Of a stretch of DNA of 64,000 bases, positions 8,388 through 16,388 are shown piece by piece (the stretch's first letter is position 1; every line of letters begins with the position of its first letter). The notes beneath the pieces were generated by a model that was not told the DNA's origin, searched no databases, and worked only from the letters and a program-made list of their open reading frames with translations. Source of the DNA: Archaeoglobus sulfaticallidus PM70-1 (lineage in GTDB: Archaea; Halobacteriota; Archaeoglobi; Archaeoglobales; Archaeoglobaceae); assembly GCF_000385565.1 (NCBI RefSeq), contig NC_021169.1, positions 1,532,571 to 1,596,570 on the forward strand. Reading direction: 5' to 3'. The position numbers and the translations under genes were made by a program.

Positions 8388-8722
8388 ACAAGCTAAAGCT
8401 GATGCTGATTTCTCTTGGTCTACTCGACTCGGGGTATTTGCTCATCTCAACATACACTCCAGACTTCTGCCCAACCAGTGGCTGTTCAACGAATCTAACA
8501 ATGTATGGTCTAAACATTCCAGCGCTTTTTGGTTTGATGTGGTTTTTGCTTTACGGATTCCTTAAAGGAAAAATGCTCAGCATATGGAAAATTCTGGGAG
8601 TGGCTGGAATAGGCTCGCTTGGCTCTTATGCAATCCTGAATTCTTACTTCTGCCCGTACTGCTTCTTTGCATATTTCCTTGGCTTGAGTTTGATAGTTTC
8701 GGACTACCTTGGAGGAAACTAA
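8384..8722 (+). CDS. VKOR-family membrane quinone/thiol oxidoreductase
   Basis: A compact 112-residue membrane protein with four predicted transmembrane helices. It contains a loop pair C29-P-T-S-G-C34, the YGLNIPALFGL segment typical of vitamin K epoxide reductase homologues, and the redox-active C90-P-Y-C93 next to the last helix. Prokaryotic VKORs reoxidise periplasmic DsbA/thioredoxin-like partners and hand electrons to quinone. Here the partner is the lipoprotein encoded by the overlapping upstream gene, and the quinone would be menaquinone. At 112 residues it is shorter than most VKOR domains (about 130-150), but all four cysteines are present. Confidence 0.88.
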   Translation: MNKLKLMLISLGLLDSGYLLISTYTPDFCPTSGCSTNLTMYGLNIPALFGLMWFLLYGFLKGKMLSIWKILGVAGIGSLGSYAILNSYFCPYCFFAYFLGLSLIVSDYLGGN

Positions 8723-8763
8723 CTTTTTGCATACTTAAGCTTCTATAGTGTGAACAAAAAGCA

Positions 8764-8776
8764 TTTAGTATATAAT
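8764..8776 (+). promoter_or_regulatory. TATA-like promoter for the unknown gene and FtsZ-like gene
   Basis: TTTAGTATATAAT lies about 24 bases before the ATG at 8794, which is the spacing for a leaderless transcript. It supports 8794 as a real start. Confidence 0.55.
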
Positions 8777-8793
8777 TTCAACAAAAGTTACCT

Positions 8794-9102
8794 ATGAATT
8801 GTAAACACAAATTAAATAATAAACATGTATCTATACTCATTTTGCTTCACAATATCATGACAGAATCGATGAATGAGGCAGGATTTAACTTTGAACACTG
8901 CGGGAACATAGCCCTGCTCGGCGAAAGTGTACCCGTTATGGAATCTCCAATGAGCATGGCGATTCTGAAGGCTATTAGGTATGTTTCGAGCATCAGGAAC
9001 TGGTTCAGAGATGGCATACTTCTCATTAAGAGAGTCATCGGCGATAAGAGGGTGCTTTCATCCAGCAGGTCGAAACATATAATGGTGGAAACTTCATCCT
9101 GA
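8794..9102 (+). CDS. Protein of unknown function (102 residues), co-transcribed with the FtsZ-like gene
   Basis: I do not recognise this family. The frame has a well-placed TATA box 24 bases before its ATG and ends 12 bases before the FtsZ-like gene, whose GAGGTGAT ribosome site overlaps this stop, so the two form one unit. The N-terminal 25 residues are lysine- and asparagine-rich followed by VSILILLHNIM, then NIALLGESVPVMES and a basic C-terminus (KRVIGDKRV, SSSRSKHIM). There is one free cysteine at each end and no obvious membrane segment. A long frame on the opposite strand overlaps it but reads like a shadow (serine- and leucine-rich). An ATG at 8857 is an alternative start. Confidence 0.55.
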   Translation: MNCKHKLNNKHVSILILLHNIMTESMNEAGFNFEHCGNIALLGESVPVMESPMSMAILKAIRYVSSIRNWFRDGILLIKRVIGDKRVLSSSRSKHIMVETSS

Positions 9103-9114
9103 GGTGATAATTTT

Positions 9115-9606
9115 ATGAAGACAATCGCAGTAGTTGGTTCGGGAGGAGCCGGACAGAACATTGTTAACATATTCAAAAGAGAGTCTGAATACGAAAATGT
9201 AGATATTTATGTCGTCAATGGTGAAAAATGGGTTGATTGTGTTGAATTTTACAAATTTAAGCAACTTGATAAACTTATCAAAGTACTGTCTGAGTACGAC
9301 CATGTTATACTAACTGCAGGACTTGGTGGAAGGGGCGGAGATGCACTAGTAAAGCTGGCAAATGAGTTGGATAACATTGCAGGTATTGTTGTGTGCAAAC
9401 CTTTCAGGATTGAGAGATCGAGGGTTGAAAGAGCTGAAGAACAGATAAAGTTGCTAAAGAGTAATGTGGTATTGAAAAATTTAGACGAATTGATTGAGAA
9501 GATGCCCGATATAGCAATACACGATGGATTAATGACTTTAGATATGGAATTGGTTGAGGAGATTACTAAGATCATTCAAAGATTGTTTTACTCCGAGCAA
9601 AAATAA
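9115..9606 (+). CDS. Short FtsZ/tubulin-like GTPase-domain protein
   Basis: A 163-residue protein that begins like FtsZ: MKTIAVVGSGGAGQNIVN (FtsZ GxGGAGxN nucleotide loop, residues 8-15). The place of the tubulin signature GGGTGTG is taken by GLGGRGGDA (residues 69-77), followed by KLANELDNIAGIVVCKPF, which parallels the FtsZ strand leading to the PFxxEG motif, and RAEEQIKLLK. The sequence stops after the segment corresponding to the central H7 helix, so the catalytic T7 loop (NxDxxD) and the whole C-terminal domain are absent. Self-activated GTP hydrolysis by polymerisation is therefore unlikely. It could bind nucleotide, cap or regulate a true FtsZ, or act on its own. GAGGTGAT precedes the ATG. 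Confidence 0.75.
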   Translation: MKTIAVVGSGGAGQNIVNIFKRESEYENVDIYVVNGEKWVDCVEFYKFKQLDKLIKVLSEYDHVILTAGLGGRGGDALVKLANELDNIAGIVVCKPFRIERSRVERAEEQIKLLKSNVVLKNLDELIEKMPDIAIHDGLMTLDMELVEEITKIIQRLFYSEQK

Positions 9607-9651
9607 TCCCATATAGTTTTGGATGTTTTTCCAATTTGGCATGTTTTTCTT

Positions 9652-9669
9652 TTAAATATGCATATTTAA
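9652..9669 (+). promoter_or_regulatory. Perfect 18-base palindrome
   Basis: TTAAATATGCATATTTAA is its own exact reverse complement. It lies about 45 bases after the FtsZ-like stop and 60 bases before the start of the nuclease-like gene, upstream of that gene's likely TATA region (around 9703-9711). A dimeric regulator site for the nuclease-like gene is plausible. A role as an AT-rich hairpin ending the preceding transcript is the alternative. Confidence 0.5.
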
Positions 9670-9728
9670 GCCCTTCTACTTTTATTAAAAGCAAAAAAAT
9701 TTTAACTTCTTAAATTCAATTTTTAAGC

Positions 9729-10280
9729 ATGGAAGTCTCTGAGCTAGATATTAATATATATCTCGGATTATCAGATTACAAGAATATTCCAAAGTTGCTT
9801 TTCCCATTCAACGAACATTATTTAATGTTCGCAGTTGCCGAAGATTTGGAAAAACAGGGTGTCAAACATATTTTAGAGCCTGCAATTCCCATAAGCAGAG
9901 AATATCCTATTAAAATTCATGGAATTAACTTTCCTGAATTAGGATTCGAAACAAAGACGAGTATGTTTTACCCAGACATATTTATTCCAGAATACGGCTT
10001 CTTCATCGAGGTCGAGAACTTTTACAACCCAGACCCTTTGGAACACTTTTATGAATATTTGTGGCTGTTCGAGGAAAATAGTTATCCTTTTTATGGTTGC
10101 GCTCTAACTTGGAAATGCAAAAAGCTCGTGGAATCTCCAGACCTTTACTTTGTAGATCCAATCACAGGCAAAACAAGCATATCGGTAATCAAAGGTGAAC
10201 CGGTAAAAATACAAATGGACGAGAATTCATATCCCACAGGTAAGCCCCATACTTGGGTCCAATATGAGTTGTTTAGATAG
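9729..10280 (+). CDS. Nuclease-like domain protein, first half of a reading frame split by TAG
   Basis: This 183-codon frame has a PD-(D/E)XK-like core: FYPDIFIPEYGFFIEVENF, with D83, E94 and E96 in the positions of the metal-binding residues (E-V-E where E-x-K is usual). It ends at a TAG at 10278-10280. The same frame continues without another stop for 173 codons (10281-10799), where a second and more canonical nuclease core is found. The pair may therefore be one protein of about 356 residues interrupted by a nonsense codon, two proteins translated separately, or a readthrough product. The ATG at 9729 has no clear ribosome site, consistent with a leaderless start. Codon and base composition are AT-rich. 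I do not recognise the specific family. Confidence 0.65.
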   Translation: MEVSELDINIYLGLSDYKNIPKLLFPFNEHYLMFAVAEDLEKQGVKHILEPAIPISREYPIKIHGINFPELGFETKTSMFYPDIFIPEYGFFIEVENFYNPDPLEHFYEYLWLFEENSYPFYGCALTWKCKKLVESPDLYFVDPITGKTSISVIKGEPVKIQMDENSYPTGKPHTWVQYELFR

Positions 10281-10319
10281 CTAAAGGACTCTGGAAGTTT
10301 ATGTTCCGCTGAAATTGAT

Positions 10320-10799
10320 GTGAGCGAGAGTGGCCACGTTTTTGTGCCAGATGAAATCAAGATTTCATCCAATGAAGGTATTGTAAGCTGGAAACCGGAA
10401 AGATTTACAAAGTTCTCTGGCTGGAAACACGAATCTCCTGCTTCTCCAGTACCCAAGGAAGTCCCAGTACGTGTTGACCTATGCTCTTACGACGGAAATG
10501 AAGTAAATTGTTTCGAAGTTAAAATACCAAAGGAGTTTACAAGTGAGAGAAAGGCGATTAGAGTTCTTCAGCAGCTTTACACGTATATGAAGTTAGGAGT
10601 CTTTGACAGAGTGTGGTTAGTTGGTCCCTATGATTGGTTGAAACAATTGTGGGAAGGAGCTCCCGAAATCTTTTTCGGAGAATTGGGAAAAGTGGGCATT
10701 CTCGGGTACGAATACTCGAAGAGAAAATTTGAGGTCGTAAAGGATGCAGAAAAACTCAATGTTAAAAAACGTGAATATATCACGATTGAAGAAGTGTAA
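10320..10799 (+). CDS. PD-(D/E)XK nuclease-like protein, second half of the split frame
   Basis: In phase with the preceding frame and separated from it by one TAG codon. From the first possible start (GTG 10320) it is 159 residues, and 13 codons of open frame precede that GTG. The core reads RVDLCSYDGNEVNCFEVKIP, with D53, E66 and K68 forming a canonical D...ExK metal site, followed by the helix RVLQQLYTYMKLG, typical of restriction-endonuclease-fold proteins. The strand FDRVWLVGP follows as expected for this fold. Because the GTG has no good ribosome site, independent translation looks weak, which favours either a recent nonsense mutation in a single gene or readthrough. The cellular role is unknown. 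Confidence 0.6.
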   Translation: MSESGHVFVPDEIKISSNEGIVSWKPERFTKFSGWKHESPASPVPKEVPVRVDLCSYDGNEVNCFEVKIPKEFTSERKAIRVLQQLYTYMKLGVFDRVWLVGPYDWLKQLWEGAPEIFFGELGKVGILGYEYSKRKFEVVKDAEKLNVKKREYITIEEV

Positions 10800-11204
10800 A
10801 AACTTATAATTTGATGTTGGGATTACTTGTTTTTGTTTTGTTATTACAAATATCTCAATATCTTAAAAAGTACTTTATTCTTTCTCTAAGATCTCTTAGA
10901 ACTGGTCGTTTTTCCACCATACCTTAAAAAACTTATATTCTTCATTCTTCTAAAGAGATAAATTTGTATTGAAGTTTGAAGGGAATTATTTAAGCCTGAA
11001 AGAAGTAATAATGGTTTTATTCTTCTTATAGATGTCTTATCCAGTTGTATAGGGTATTTAGGCAAGAAATTGAGTGTCACTTTCTATGGTCTCGTTAATC
11101 TATGCTCGTTGAGATAATACGGGTTGTGATCACATGGCCAGTTAAGTTGTATAACCTACAAAAATTACAAGAAAAACTATAAACTCCACAGGTCAAAAAA
11201 ATTC
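10800..11204. other. Non-coding AT-rich region before tatC
   Basis: About 400 bases without a convincing gene. The only notable elements are the inverted repeat at 10885-10900 and a TATA-like ACTATAAACTCC around 11177-11186, about 24 bases before the tatC GTG. A 64-codon minus-strand frame exists but lacks a promoter and protein-like composition. I see no tRNA or recognisable structured RNA. Confidence 0.6.
10885..10900 (+). repeat. Short inverted repeat
   Basis: TCTAAGATCTCTTAGA consists of 7-base arms TCTAAGA/TCTTAGA separated by two bases. It lies 85 bases after the end of the split nuclease frame and might be a terminator stem or operator. It has no T-tract directly after it. Confidence 0.4.
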
Positions 11205-11924
11205 GTGGAGCCCCCAGAAGACAGAGAAATGGAGTTAAGGGAGCATCTCGCTGAGCTGAAGAAAAGAACAATCAGAATATCTATTGTTATCCTGATCGGG
11301 ATCATCATTGTGTATCCCTATTCTCCCGAACTGATTGACTCCTTCTGGCAGGGTATCTTCAATAAAAAACTGGACATGGTAATCTACACACCAACAGAGT
11401 GGATTGTTACGAGGCTCATTTTTTCATTCGTTTTTGTTTTCTTTTTCTCATATCCATATATCGTATATCAGCTATATCAGTTTGCAAAACCGGGTTTGTT
11501 CGAGCATGAAAGAAAATTCGTTAAAACTTTCATACCCTTCTCATACATCCTATTTCTGATCGGAACCTTGCTTGCCTACGAGGTTGTGATACCAAGGCTT
11601 TACAACTGGGCTGTTGTACCATATTTCGGTGCGGAGCCACATCTTTCTGTCAAGAAAACAATATACGGTGCTTTTAAAATATTCATGGCTTTCGGTCTGT
11701 CATTTCAGATACCGGTTCTGGCCTTAATTGCCGTAAAGCTCGGCATGATCGATTCCGACTGGCTGAAGGGAAAGAGGGTTATCGTCTACATTCTCGTCTT
11801 TATACTTGCGACCAACATAACTTTTGATATCTCCGGCATGAGCCAGCTTATTGTGCTGGCAATAGTTGTTGTGATGTATGAAATCAGCATAATTCTTGCG
11901 AGATTTCTCGAAAGAAAATCATAG
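11205..11924 (+). CDS. tatC: Sec-independent (twin-arginine) translocase subunit TatC
   Basis: A 239-residue polytopic membrane protein. The N-terminus has the conserved LREHLAELKKR motif of TatC, followed by six hydrophobic segments. The FAKPGLFEHERKF loop after the second helix (with the Glu that contacts the twin-arginine signal) and the FGLSFQIPVL segment are characteristic. TatC recognises twin-arginine signal peptides and moves folded, often cofactor-containing proteins across the membrane. The start is taken as GTG 11205, about 24 bases after a TATA-like ACTATAAACT. An ATG at 11229 is the alternative. No tatA is adjacent. Confidence 0.95.
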   Translation: MEPPEDREMELREHLAELKKRTIRISIVILIGIIIVYPYSPELIDSFWQGIFNKKLDMVIYTPTEWIVTRLIFSFVFVFFFSYPYIVYQLYQFAKPGLFEHERKFVKTFIPFSYILFLIGTLLAYEVVIPRLYNWAVVPYFGAEPHLSVKKTIYGAFKIFMAFGLSFQIPVLALIAVKLGMIDSDWLKGKRVIVYILVFILATNITFDISGMSQLIVLAIVVVMYEISIILARFLERKS

Positions 11925-11978
11925 GCCGGTGTGGCAAAGAGTAAAGCTTTTAATTAATTGAGAGCCCTAAGCTTCTAA

Positions 11979-13295
11979 ATGCACATTGTAGTTGCCGGAG
12001 CAGGAGAAGTTGGATACAATGTAGCAAAGGCATTGTGCGATAATCACGATGTCTTTGTTATAGAAAAGGATGAAAAGAAAATAGATGAGATATATAAACT
12101 TAATGTTGAGGTTATCGAAGGAAATGCAGCGAACATAAATGTTCTGAGCAAGGCGAAGGTATCTAAAGCTGACATCTTCTTGGGTGTAACTGGAGTGGAT
12201 GAAGTAAATCTCCTGTCCGGGATCGCAGCAAAGAAAATGGGAGCTAAAAAAACGATTGTTAGAGTTGGAAATCCAGAGTATGTTGACAGACCACTCGTCA
12301 AGAACCACCCTCTGGGATTCGATCTGGTTATATGCCCCCAGCTTGCCCTAGCAAGGGCGATGGCGAACATAATCATGTTCAGCGGTGCTGTGGATTTTGT
12401 ATCGCTGAGCGGTGGTAAGCTCAATTTAATTGAGATAGTTGTGGATGAAAATTCTGTTCTTGCAAACAAGAAAATTGAGGATTTGCACCTCCCGGAAAAT
12501 GTTATAATAACCGCAATATACCGCGACGGAGAGCTTCTCGTCCCTCGAGGTCAGACCAAGGTTCTTCCGGGAGATAAGGTTGCAATAGTCGGGAAGTCAC
12601 AGGATCTGATTACAATTCAGGATATTTTTGGAAGTGACACCACAAGGAAAGTTGTTATTTTCGGTGGAGGTACTGTTGGAAGCTATCTTGCGAGAGTGCT
12701 TGATTCAAGCAATCTGAACATCAAACTTATTGAAAAGAATGAAGAATTATGCGAGAACCTCTGCAGTGCCTATAACAGAGTCAGGGTTGTCATTGGAGAT
12801 CCAACAGATCTGGATCTTCTGTATGAAGAGGATGTTGGGAGATCGGATGTTGTTGCCTCCTGCCTGGAAAACGATGAAAAGAACCTTCTTGTCTCTCTCC
12901 TTTCGAAGAATTTGGGGACGAGGAAGGCAATAGCTCAGGTTAGTAAGGGCAATTATATGAAGCTCTTTGAGAAGGTCGGAATAGATGTTGTGCTATCTCC
13001 GAGAACGATAACATATCTGGAGGTTCTCAAGCACTTGCGATTGCTGACCCTTGAGACACTGGCAGAAATAGAGGGTGGAGAGGCTGTTGTTCTTGAGATA
13101 GAGCTTGAGAATGAAAAGCTATCTGGTAAAAAGATATCTGAGTTAAAGATCCCGGAAAGAGCATTGATTGGAGGTATCCTCCGGGGAGATGATTGTCTCA
13201 TACCTAAGGGCGAAACCCAGATCCTCAAGGGAGATAGGTTGCTAATTTTCACACCATGGAGCGAAGTTGAGGAGATCGAGGATTACTTCGGGTGA
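11979..13295 (+). CDS. trkA: Trk potassium uptake system, NAD-binding regulatory protein TrkA
   Basis: A 438-residue cytosolic protein made of two tandem RCK halves. Each half begins with a Rossmann dinucleotide motif (GAGEVG near residue 7, GGGTVG near residue 232) and ends with a TrkA-C domain (LVPRGQTKVLPGDKVAIVG and LIPKGETQILKGDRLLIF). Such double TrkA proteins form the nucleotide-gated ring under the TrkH channel. The neighbouring trkH starts five bases after this stop, so the two are one operon. A CTTTTAATTAA TATA-like box sits about 27 bases before the ATG. Confidence 0.96.
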   Translation: MHIVVAGAGEVGYNVAKALCDNHDVFVIEKDEKKIDEIYKLNVEVIEGNAANINVLSKAKVSKADIFLGVTGVDEVNLLSGIAAKKMGAKKTIVRVGNPEYVDRPLVKNHPLGFDLVICPQLALARAMANIIMFSGAVDFVSLSGGKLNLIEIVVDENSVLANKKIEDLHLPENVIITAIYRDGELLVPRGQTKVLPGDKVAIVGKSQDLITIQDIFGSDTTRKVVIFGGGTVGSYLARVLDSSNLNIKLIEKNEELCENLCSAYNRVRVVIGDPTDLDLLYEEDVGRSDVVASCLENDEKNLLVSLLSKNLGTRKAIAQVSKGNYMKLFEKVGIDVVLSPRTITYLEVLKHLRLLTLETLAEIEGGEAVVLEIELENEKLSGKKISELKIPERALIGGILRGDDCLIPKGETQILKGDRLLIFTPWSEVEEIEDYFG

Positions 13296-13299
13296 TCGA

Positions 13300-14727
13300 A
13301 TGAACTACCTCCTGGTTATCAATTTCCTGGGGAGGATAATGCTTTATTTCACAGCCCTTTTCTCTCTCCCGCTCATAACTGCCTTCATATTTAAAGAGTC
13401 GTTCTATCCATTCCTTGTTGCCATAGCGGTAAACCTGATAATATCGCTGATTCTGTACTCTGTAAAGCCAAAGAGCGAAGTCTTCAGATACAAAGAAGGT
13501 TTTGCTATTGTTGGACTCGGATGGTTTCTGATAAGCCTTATCGGGGCAATACCCTACTGCATGATCGGCACGGGCTTCATAGATGCAATCTTCGAGTCGA
13601 TGTCAGGATTCACAACCACCGGGGCAACGATATTTGACAGAATAGAGGTTCTGCCAAAATCCATTCTGCTATGGAGAAGCCTCACTGAGTGGGTTGGAGG
13701 GATGGGAATAATTGTGCTTTTCGTTGCCGTTTTTCCATCTATAGCCAAAAAAGGTTATGCTTTATTTCAGGCTGAAGTTCCGGGAATAACTGTAAGCAAG
13801 GTAACCCCCAGACTGAAAGATACCGCATTAAGGCTGTGGGAGATATACCTCCTTTTCACGGTATTGGAGGTAGCCTTGCTGTACCTAGCAGGATTAAACC
13901 TTTTCGATGCGATAAACCACTCGTTCACAACCATGAGCACGGGTGGTTTCTCAACCCATACAGAGAGTATAGCGTATTACAGAAGCCCGCTTATCGAAAC
14001 AATCATCACGATTTTTATGATAGTCGCCGGAGTGAACTTCAGTCTGCACTACTACTGGCTGAAAGGAGATGCGAGAATACTCAGGGATCCTGAGTTCAAA
14101 GCATACATATCCCTCCTGGCGATAGCGATAGCCTGTTTAACAATTTTGAACAGCAAAGGAGATCTGATCGAGTCGTTCAGATATTCTGCATTTAACGCTG
14201 TATCGCTGATGACAACCACTGGCTATGCTAGCTATGACTTCGACAGATGGATGGATTCCTCCAAACTCATCATACTGACTCTCATGTTCATAGGTGGCTG
14301 CTCCGGATCAACTGCTGGAGGGATAAAGGTCATAAGAATTTACCTGCTCGAAAAGTACTCCATCCATCAGATTCTAAAAGAAGCGGATCCGAGGACTGCG
14401 AGGGTTATAAAGATGAATGACAGGATTCTGAAAAAGGAGATTATCGACGATATCACAGCCTTTTTCGTGCTTTATGTCCTGATTTTTGCTGTGAGCAGTG
14501 TGGTGATATCCCTGTTCGGTATGGATCTGTTATCTGCGGTTTCAGCAGTTGTTGCCACTATGAGCAATGTCGGTCCCGGACTTGGAGCGGTTGGAGCAAC
14601 AGAAAGCTACTCAGCCCTGCATCCAGTTGTAAAGCTCATACTCTTTTTCAACATGTGGGCTGGAAGGCTTGAACTCTTCACGGTGCTATCGCTTTTCATA
14701 CCATCCTTCTGGAAGGAGAGATGGTAA
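13300..14727 (+). CDS. trkH: Trk potassium uptake system membrane subunit TrkH
   Basis: A 475-residue membrane protein of the TrkH/KtrB K+ translocator family. The four pore-loop repeats are visible: SGFTTTGATIF, STGGFSTH, TTTGYASYD and ATMSNVGPGLG, with glycines forming the selectivity filter, and the Asp/Trp-rich SLTEWVGGMG helix. It imports potassium driven by the membrane potential with gating by TrkA. The ATG at 13300 with GGGTGATCG before it is preferred over a TTG at 13267 that lies inside trkA. Confidence 0.96.
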   Translation: MNYLLVINFLGRIMLYFTALFSLPLITAFIFKESFYPFLVAIAVNLIISLILYSVKPKSEVFRYKEGFAIVGLGWFLISLIGAIPYCMIGTGFIDAIFESMSGFTTTGATIFDRIEVLPKSILLWRSLTEWVGGMGIIVLFVAVFPSIAKKGYALFQAEVPGITVSKVTPRLKDTALRLWEIYLLFTVLEVALLYLAGLNLFDAINHSFTTMSTGGFSTHTESIAYYRSPLIETIITIFMIVAGVNFSLHYYWLKGDARILRDPEFKAYISLLAIAIACLTILNSKGDLIESFRYSAFNAVSLMTTTGYASYDFDRWMDSSKLIILTLMFIGGCSGSTAGGIKVIRIYLLEKYSIHQILKEADPRTARVIKMNDRILKKEIIDDITAFFVLYVLIFAVSSVVISLFGMDLLSAVSAVVATMSNVGPGLGAVGATESYSALHPVVKLILFFNMWAGRLELFTVLSLFIPSFWKERW

Positions 14728-14796
14728 GCAAGAGATAGGAAGAGATAGTAAAAGCAAAAAGTATCATTAAGACTTTAGTTAAGCCAACTAAGCCAG

Positions 14797-16281
14797 CTAA
14801 GATGACCTGTAAAACCTGAGTCTGTGGAGCTTGCCGTTCACATAAACCGGAACATTGCCTGGCATGGGGTTGAGATTTACTTTTTTCTGAAATTCCGTCT
14901 GAGCCTGCCATGTGGATGAGTTGAGAGCGAGAATGCCTCGATAGTACCTCGCACCATATGTGTGAACATGCCCTGTGTGGACGATATCAGGCACCTCATC
15001 TATCACAAGCAGATCTTCTTTCTCAGGAGCCAGTGGGGTTCTTCCCCCATAAATGGGGCAGAGATGCCTTCGCTTCAGCATTTCCTCAATAACTCCAGAT
15101 GGATCCGAGTAATCGAGCCTTGGGATCTTCATTATCATGTCGTCTATGCTCCTCCCGTGATAGATCAGAACTTTAACGCCATCGGCATCCACCCATGCCG
15201 GATTGCCAACATGTTTGACGTTCCTCGGAAAGAGGTCTGCAAACTCCTTTGGCAATGCTGGCTGTGGTTCAGCTTGTCTTACAGCGTCGTGGTTTCCGGG
15301 AGACAGGATGATCTTTATCCTCTTGGGTATCTTTTCAAGCTGTTCTCCAGCCTCCTCATACTGTCCGTATATATCGAATATCTCAAGCTCCTTTTCCTGT
15401 CCGGGATATATGCCCACGCCATCAACCACATCACCGGCTATAAACAGATATCTGACTTTCTCGGCTATTTCCTGCATGTACTCATTCCCGACCTCACAGT
15501 TAAGCCATTTAACAAACGCATTCCAGGATTTTTCCAAGAATGTATTGCTCCCGAAGTGGATGTCCGAGATAAATACCATTCCGAAATCCTTCTCAACCTT
15601 CCTGTCGTTTTGAGGAACATCAGGAAAGACGATTCTGTTGGCTATTATCATGTTGTTCCTGAAAGATCCGCTCACGGCAATAACTTCATCTCCCAAAAGC
15701 TCCGATGCAACCTCTCTGAGCTTTGCAGTAGCCAAAACAGAAATCTTGCCCGTTTTGTCTTCAATTTCGATGATGTAGTTACCCTTTGAAGTCTCCCTGA
15801 CATCCGTAACAATCCCGATAATGCTAACTTCCTTTTGGTTCACCTTTTTGAGAGAGGCTATCGGGATTGAGTTTATCCTTCCTCTAAATATTTTCCTGAT
15901 TTTCTCATATCTCGATGAGAAATTCTGAATGAAATCGTCAACCACACCCTCGCAAGAGGATCTACCAGTTATATCTCTAACCTTCAGCTCGAACTTTTCA
16001 ACTATCTTTTCTACTTTGGTTTTTACCCCATCCTCAACTCCAACCTTACCATCATTCTTTATGTTCAGGATCTCAAGGGCTTTCAGAACATCTTCGGGAG
16101 TAATTATGACGCAGTTTCCCAAAACCTTGCAGATTTCATCTATGGCATTTTCAAAATTCCTTTTCCGGATTATTTCAACTGCTTCAGGATGAATGTTGTA
16201 TCCTCTTTCAGCAAACTCGGCTATTATGCTTCTGTAGCTTCCAGAGTTTCCCAAACTCGTGTCCAGAACCAAAGTGAACAC
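14797..16281 (-). CDS. polB: DNA polymerase D (PolII) small subunit DP1 with 3'-5' exonuclease fold
   Basis: A 494-residue small subunit of the archaeal family D replicative polymerase. Around residues 160-225 is an OB-fold-like region (VSIIGIVTDVRETSKGNYI). The C-terminal half is a calcineurin-like phosphoesterase with all metal motifs: DIHFGS, GDVVDGVG, SPGNHD, YHGRS and the final GHVHTYG, so the Mre11-like proofreading nuclease should be active. The short C-terminal tail ends RLRFYRSS. The start is a GTG at 16281, preceded by AGAAGAAGAG. The large subunit DP2 is not in this window. The gene is monocistronic here. Confidence 0.95.
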   Translation of the reverse strand: MFTLVLDTSLGNSGSYRSIIAEFAERGYNIHPEAVEIIRKRNFENAIDEICKVLGNCVIITPEDVLKALEILNIKNDGKVGVEDGVKTKVEKIVEKFELKVRDITGRSSCEGVVDDFIQNFSSRYEKIRKIFRGRINSIPIASLKKVNQKEVSIIGIVTDVRETSKGNYIIEIEDKTGKISVLATAKLREVASELLGDEVIAVSGSFRNNMIIANRIVFPDVPQNDRKVEKDFGMVFISDIHFGSNTFLEKSWNAFVKWLNCEVGNEYMQEIAEKVRYLFIAGDVVDGVGIYPGQEKELEIFDIYGQYEEAGEQLEKIPKRIKIILSPGNHDAVRQAEPQPALPKEFADLFPRNVKHVGNPAWVDADGVKVLIYHGRSIDDMIMKIPRLDYSDPSGVIEEMLKRRHLCPIYGGRTPLAPEKEDLLVIDEVPDIVHTGHVHTYGARYYRGILALNSSTWQAQTEFQKKVNLNPMPGNVPVYVNGKLHRLRFYRSS

Positions 16282-16388
16282 CTCTTCTTCTTGATAATAT
16301 CTAAAGTTCTAAACACTTTTGCTTGGAGGTGTTCGAAGTTTAGTTGATTGTTAAATAGACAATAAATTTAAAAAAGATTAAAACAATT

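Noticed and set aside
8847-9176. 109-codon frame on the minus strand opposite the unknown gene and the FtsZ-like start
   Set aside because: Composition is shadow-like (Ser, Leu, Pro, Met rich), it covers the start of a better-supported gene, and it has no promoter. The plus frame has a well-placed TATA box and a coupled downstream gene.
10278-10280. Pyrrolysine insertion at the in-frame TAG
   Set aside because: No pyl genes are in the window, and other genes here also end in TAG (for example the 51-codon ORF). It is kept only as a testable option within the split-frame finding.
10886-11080. 64-codon minus-strand frame before tatC
   Set aside because: No promoter, no ribosome site and no recognisable motif. 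It looks like chance in AT-rich DNA.
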